Of a DNA stretch of 64,000 nt, positions 62,290 through 64,000 are shown piece by piece. The notes under the pieces are model-generated. The model had not been told where the DNA came from, did not search any database, and worked only from the letters and a program-made list of their open reading frames with translations. A program made the translations under genes and the position numbers. Numbering within the stretch: position 1 is the first letter of the stretch; each line of letters begins with the position of its first letter. The DNA comes from Neobacillus mesonae (GTDB lineage Bacteria; Bacillota; Bacilli; Paenibacillales; Paenibacillaceae). The stretch is taken from assembly GCA_023715865.1 (NCBI GenBank), contig JAMBOW010000001.1, positions 620,001 to 684,000 of the forward strand, read 5' to 3'.

Positions 62290-62366
62290 CGGAAAACGTT
62301 AGTTCAATATAGCATGGAGCAGTAAGCCGATCGGCAGCTGCTCCATTTTTTTGTACGTTAAAGGAT
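62284..62366 (+). repeat. Dispersed repeat, kind A
   Basis: L-box CAACTAACGGAAAACGTTAG contains the fabZ stop. Hairpin ATGGAGCAGTAAGCCGATC / GGCAGCTGCTCCAT plus T7; decayed R-box TACGTTAAAGGATAAA. Confidence 0.8.
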
Positions 62367-62457
62367 AAAACCCATGAATTATACTATACGTAAATTTTGT
62401 CACGATTTCTCAAGTTGAGATTGTTATATAGGTAAAGAGTGAAGGAGGTGAGCAGAT

Positions 62458-63051
62458 TTGAAATATTCCATTCCTGAGGAAGAGGAAACAAAAAGAAATG
62501 CTATTGAAGCGTCTATAGAACAGGTCAAGGCAGGAGACATACATTCCTACCAAGCGATCATCATTCAGTTTGAACGGCAAATGTATACTTATTGCTACTA
62601 TATTCTCAAAAATCATGAAGAGACTGAAGATGCACTACAGGAAATTTTCATTCGTGCCTACGAGCATCTTCATCAGTATAAGAGACAAGTATCTTTTTCT
62701 GCATGGTTGTATAAGATAGCCTACCATCATCTAATGAACATGAAGAAGAAACAAAGTCGTTATCTTAACCTGATTGAGCATTACAAAGAGAAGCAACCGG
62801 TAGCTCATATCTCTCAGCATGAGCCGATTGTGTACGAGCTGTTAGCGTATCTGAATAAGGAAGAGCAGCACATATTGTTGTTAAAGGCCGTAGAACAATA
62901 CACTTTTGATGAAATCGGTGAAATTATGGGAATTAAATCGGCAACGGTACGAAAGAAGTATGAACGGTTACGTCAAAAACTGAAGGATCGAACAAAACAT
63001 AAAGGAGAGATAATACGTGGGAAAATCGCCGGAACAAATGGAATTCACTGA
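62458..63051 (+). CDS. ECF RNA polymerase sigma factor
   Basis: 197 residues from TTG with GGAGGTGAG upstream. Sigma-2: HEETEDALQEIFIRAYEHLH, SFSAWLYKIAYHHLMNMKKK. Sigma-4: LAYLNKEEQHILLLKAVEQY, TFDEIGEIMGIKSATVRKKYE. It overlaps the DUF4179 gene by 35 bases. Second such pair in this window. Confidence 0.9.
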   Translation: MKYSIPEEEETKRNAIEASIEQVKAGDIHSYQAIIIQFERQMYTYCYYILKNHEETEDALQEIFIRAYEHLHQYKRQVSFSAWLYKIAYHHLMNMKKKQSRYLNLIEHYKEKQPVAHISQHEPIVYELLAYLNKEEQHILLLKAVEQYTFDEIGEIMGIKSATVRKKYERLRQKLKDRTKHKGEIIRGKIAGTNGIH

Positions 63052-64000
63052 AATGGATGCGATCGAAAAAATGATTCGTGAGTCATCCTTACCTCGAAAT
63101 ACCATGAGCTATCAAATTATAAATAGGATTGGTGATAAGAAGATGACAAGAGTAACGTCAAATGTTAAGCCTAATATGCTAAGAAGAACATTGCTGGTCG
63201 CATCGGCTGCAGCCGTATTAGGGGGAAGTGTGATCGGATCAGGATTTGTATCACCAGCAATGGCAGCAAGCTTAAAGCAGATTCCTGTACTTGGTTTGCT
63301 TTTTGAAGATACTAGTGATGAATCAGTCAATGCCGCTATTCAGCAAGGGAGCGTATACAAACCGGATTTAAGTGTGACACACGATGGTGTGACTTTAAAG
63401 TTAACTGAATTATTATATGATGGAGCCCGGTTGTCCTTTATCTTGGAGCGAGAGGGAGTGGACTTACCAGGTACGGCTTCTCCATATTTAAATGAAAATG
63501 CTCAGATTACTGGTAATGGTGATAGCGAATATGTAAAATCAAGGATCTTGGCCAATGAAGAACAACTAAAAGGATATATTGAGACACCAAAAATCCTGGT
63601 AAACGGACAAGCAGTGGAAATGAAGGAAGGTAAATTTGGGGACTATCCTCATCAGGAAAATGCTTATATCGCTGAACTCACAAGGCTTTCAAAATTACCA
63701 GATCAATTCGAGTTAACTATTCAAGCTAATGTAACTCAGGTAAAAGAGACATTTGAATTTAAGGTCCCTGTAAATATGGCTAATGCCCCGGTTGTTATAC
63801 AGCCTACAAATGCTACGAAGTCGGATGGACAATTCAGTTATACCGTCAACAAGCTGGAAATCACACCGTTATCAACTCGATTGATTCTGGACAGCACAGG
63901 TGAAGTACCATCTTCTTCTGAGCAGAGTGGGGATTATAGTGCAAGTATGGTGTATTATGAGCTGGTAGATGACCAGGGGAACGTACTCGCACCACAGAAG
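63017..64000 (+). CDS. DUF4179 anti-sigma factor (3' partial)
   Basis: Open from GTG 63017 (AAAGGAGAG upstream) to the end of the window, 328 codons so far. Short cytoplasmic part, helix around TLLVASAAAVLGGSVIGSG, then FVSPAMAASLKQIPVLGLLF and a DUF4179 domain (SVTHDGVTLKLTELLYDGAR-like text). Same architecture and length class as the protein at 55909. It should control the sigma factor it overlaps. Confidence 0.85.
   Translation, partial: MGKSPEQMEFTEMDAIEKMIRESSLPRNTMSYQIINRIGDKKMTRVTSNVKPNMLRRTLLVASAAAVLGGSVIGSGFVSPAMAASLKQIPVLGLLFEDTSDESVNAAIQQGSVYKPDLSVTHDGVTLKLTELLYDGARLSFILEREGVDLPGTASPYLNENAQITGNGDSEYVKSRILANEEQLKGYIETPKILVNGQAVEMKEGKFGDYPHQENAYIAELTRLSKLPDQFELTIQANVTQVKETFEFKVPVNMANAPVVIQPTNATKSDGQFSYTVNKLEITPLSTRLILDSTGEVPSSSEQSGDYSASMVYYELVDDQGNVLAPQK

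Noticed and set aside
1668..62366. Repeats considered as a CRISPR array
   Set aside because: Units are 80-180 bp, spaced by whole genes, contain terminators and lack regular short spacers; no cas genes.
1..64000. tRNA, rRNA and riboswitches
   Set aside because: No cloverleaf, rRNA-like or recognised riboswitch core text was seen on either strand.
1..64000. Insertion sequences or transposase genes as the source of the repeats
   Set aside because: No transposase-like frame found; repeats show no target-site duplications that I could identify by eye.

Overview
The window looks like a chromosomal segment of a Paenibacillus-type Gram-positive (Bacillota). This rests on strong AGGAGG-type ribosome binding sites, a Cu-amine-oxidase-N domain secreted protein, a DUF4832 secreted protein, two ECF sigma/DUF4179 anti-sigma pairs, MerR/oxidoreductase pairs and moderate GC content. 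I see no rRNA, tRNA, CRISPR array, phage module, transposase or integrase.

Most of the window is a long run of small, unrelated, mostly plus-strand single genes: GNAT and NUDIX enzymes, methyltransferases, aminoglycoside/phosphotransferase-like kinases, a DHFR-like reductase, a Qnr-like pentapeptide protein, a 2H phosphoesterase, FabZ, DUF proteins and small membrane proteins. Each is followed by a copy of a dispersed repeat. The repeats come in three kinds (A, B, C). They differ in their 5' part, which carries an intrinsic-terminator hairpin, but share a 3' end I call the R-box (consensus GCTAACGGGCAGGTTAGT). Kind A also begins with an L-box (consensus GCTAACGGGAAACGTTAG). At several kind A copies the gene's own stop codon lies inside or touches the L-box. 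The plan (ORF, L-box, hairpin, R-box, next ORF) resembles integron gene cassettes with attC sites, but in a Bacillota background and without a visible integrase. This is the main candidate for something undescribed.

Layout. 1-5.8 kb: end of a secreted DUF4832 protein, SDR/MerR divergent pair, tandem GNAT, truncated TetR stub and a membrane-anchored GDPD. 6-10 kb: ankyrin-repeat protein and two large uncharacterised proteins. 10-16.5 kb: DHFR-like reductase, aadK-type pseudogene with one stop codon, GNAT, hydrolase, methyltransferase, DUF4253. 16.6-21.5 kb: NDH-2-like oxidoreductase with an ECF41 sigma factor, DUF1801, imine-reductase-like enzyme with a MerR regulator. 21.6-25.2 kb: a decayed zone with a MerR-type regulator operon ending in a ClpP pseudogene, a frameshifted EamA transporter and a MocR remnant. 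25.3-31.4 kb: epimerase, and a minus-strand operon of an RsgA-like GTPase plus a phosphotransferase preceded by a leader peptide with an attenuator hairpin, then another phosphotransferase and a truncated deacetylase. 31.9-36.4 kb: broken cyclase and LysR genes, Cu-amine-oxidase-N protein, purC pseudogene, HAD phosphatase. 36.4-52 kb: typical cassette-like region with several regulator/enzyme pairs. 52-64 kb: 2H phosphoesterase, class C beta-lactamase-like protein, two ECF/DUF4179 modules, a stand-alone SecA2-like ATPase, small membrane proteins and fabZ.

At least ten genes are broken by single stops, single-base frameshifts or internal deletions, which suggests a region of acquisition and decay. 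All function calls come from reading the translated sequence by eye; no database search was run.
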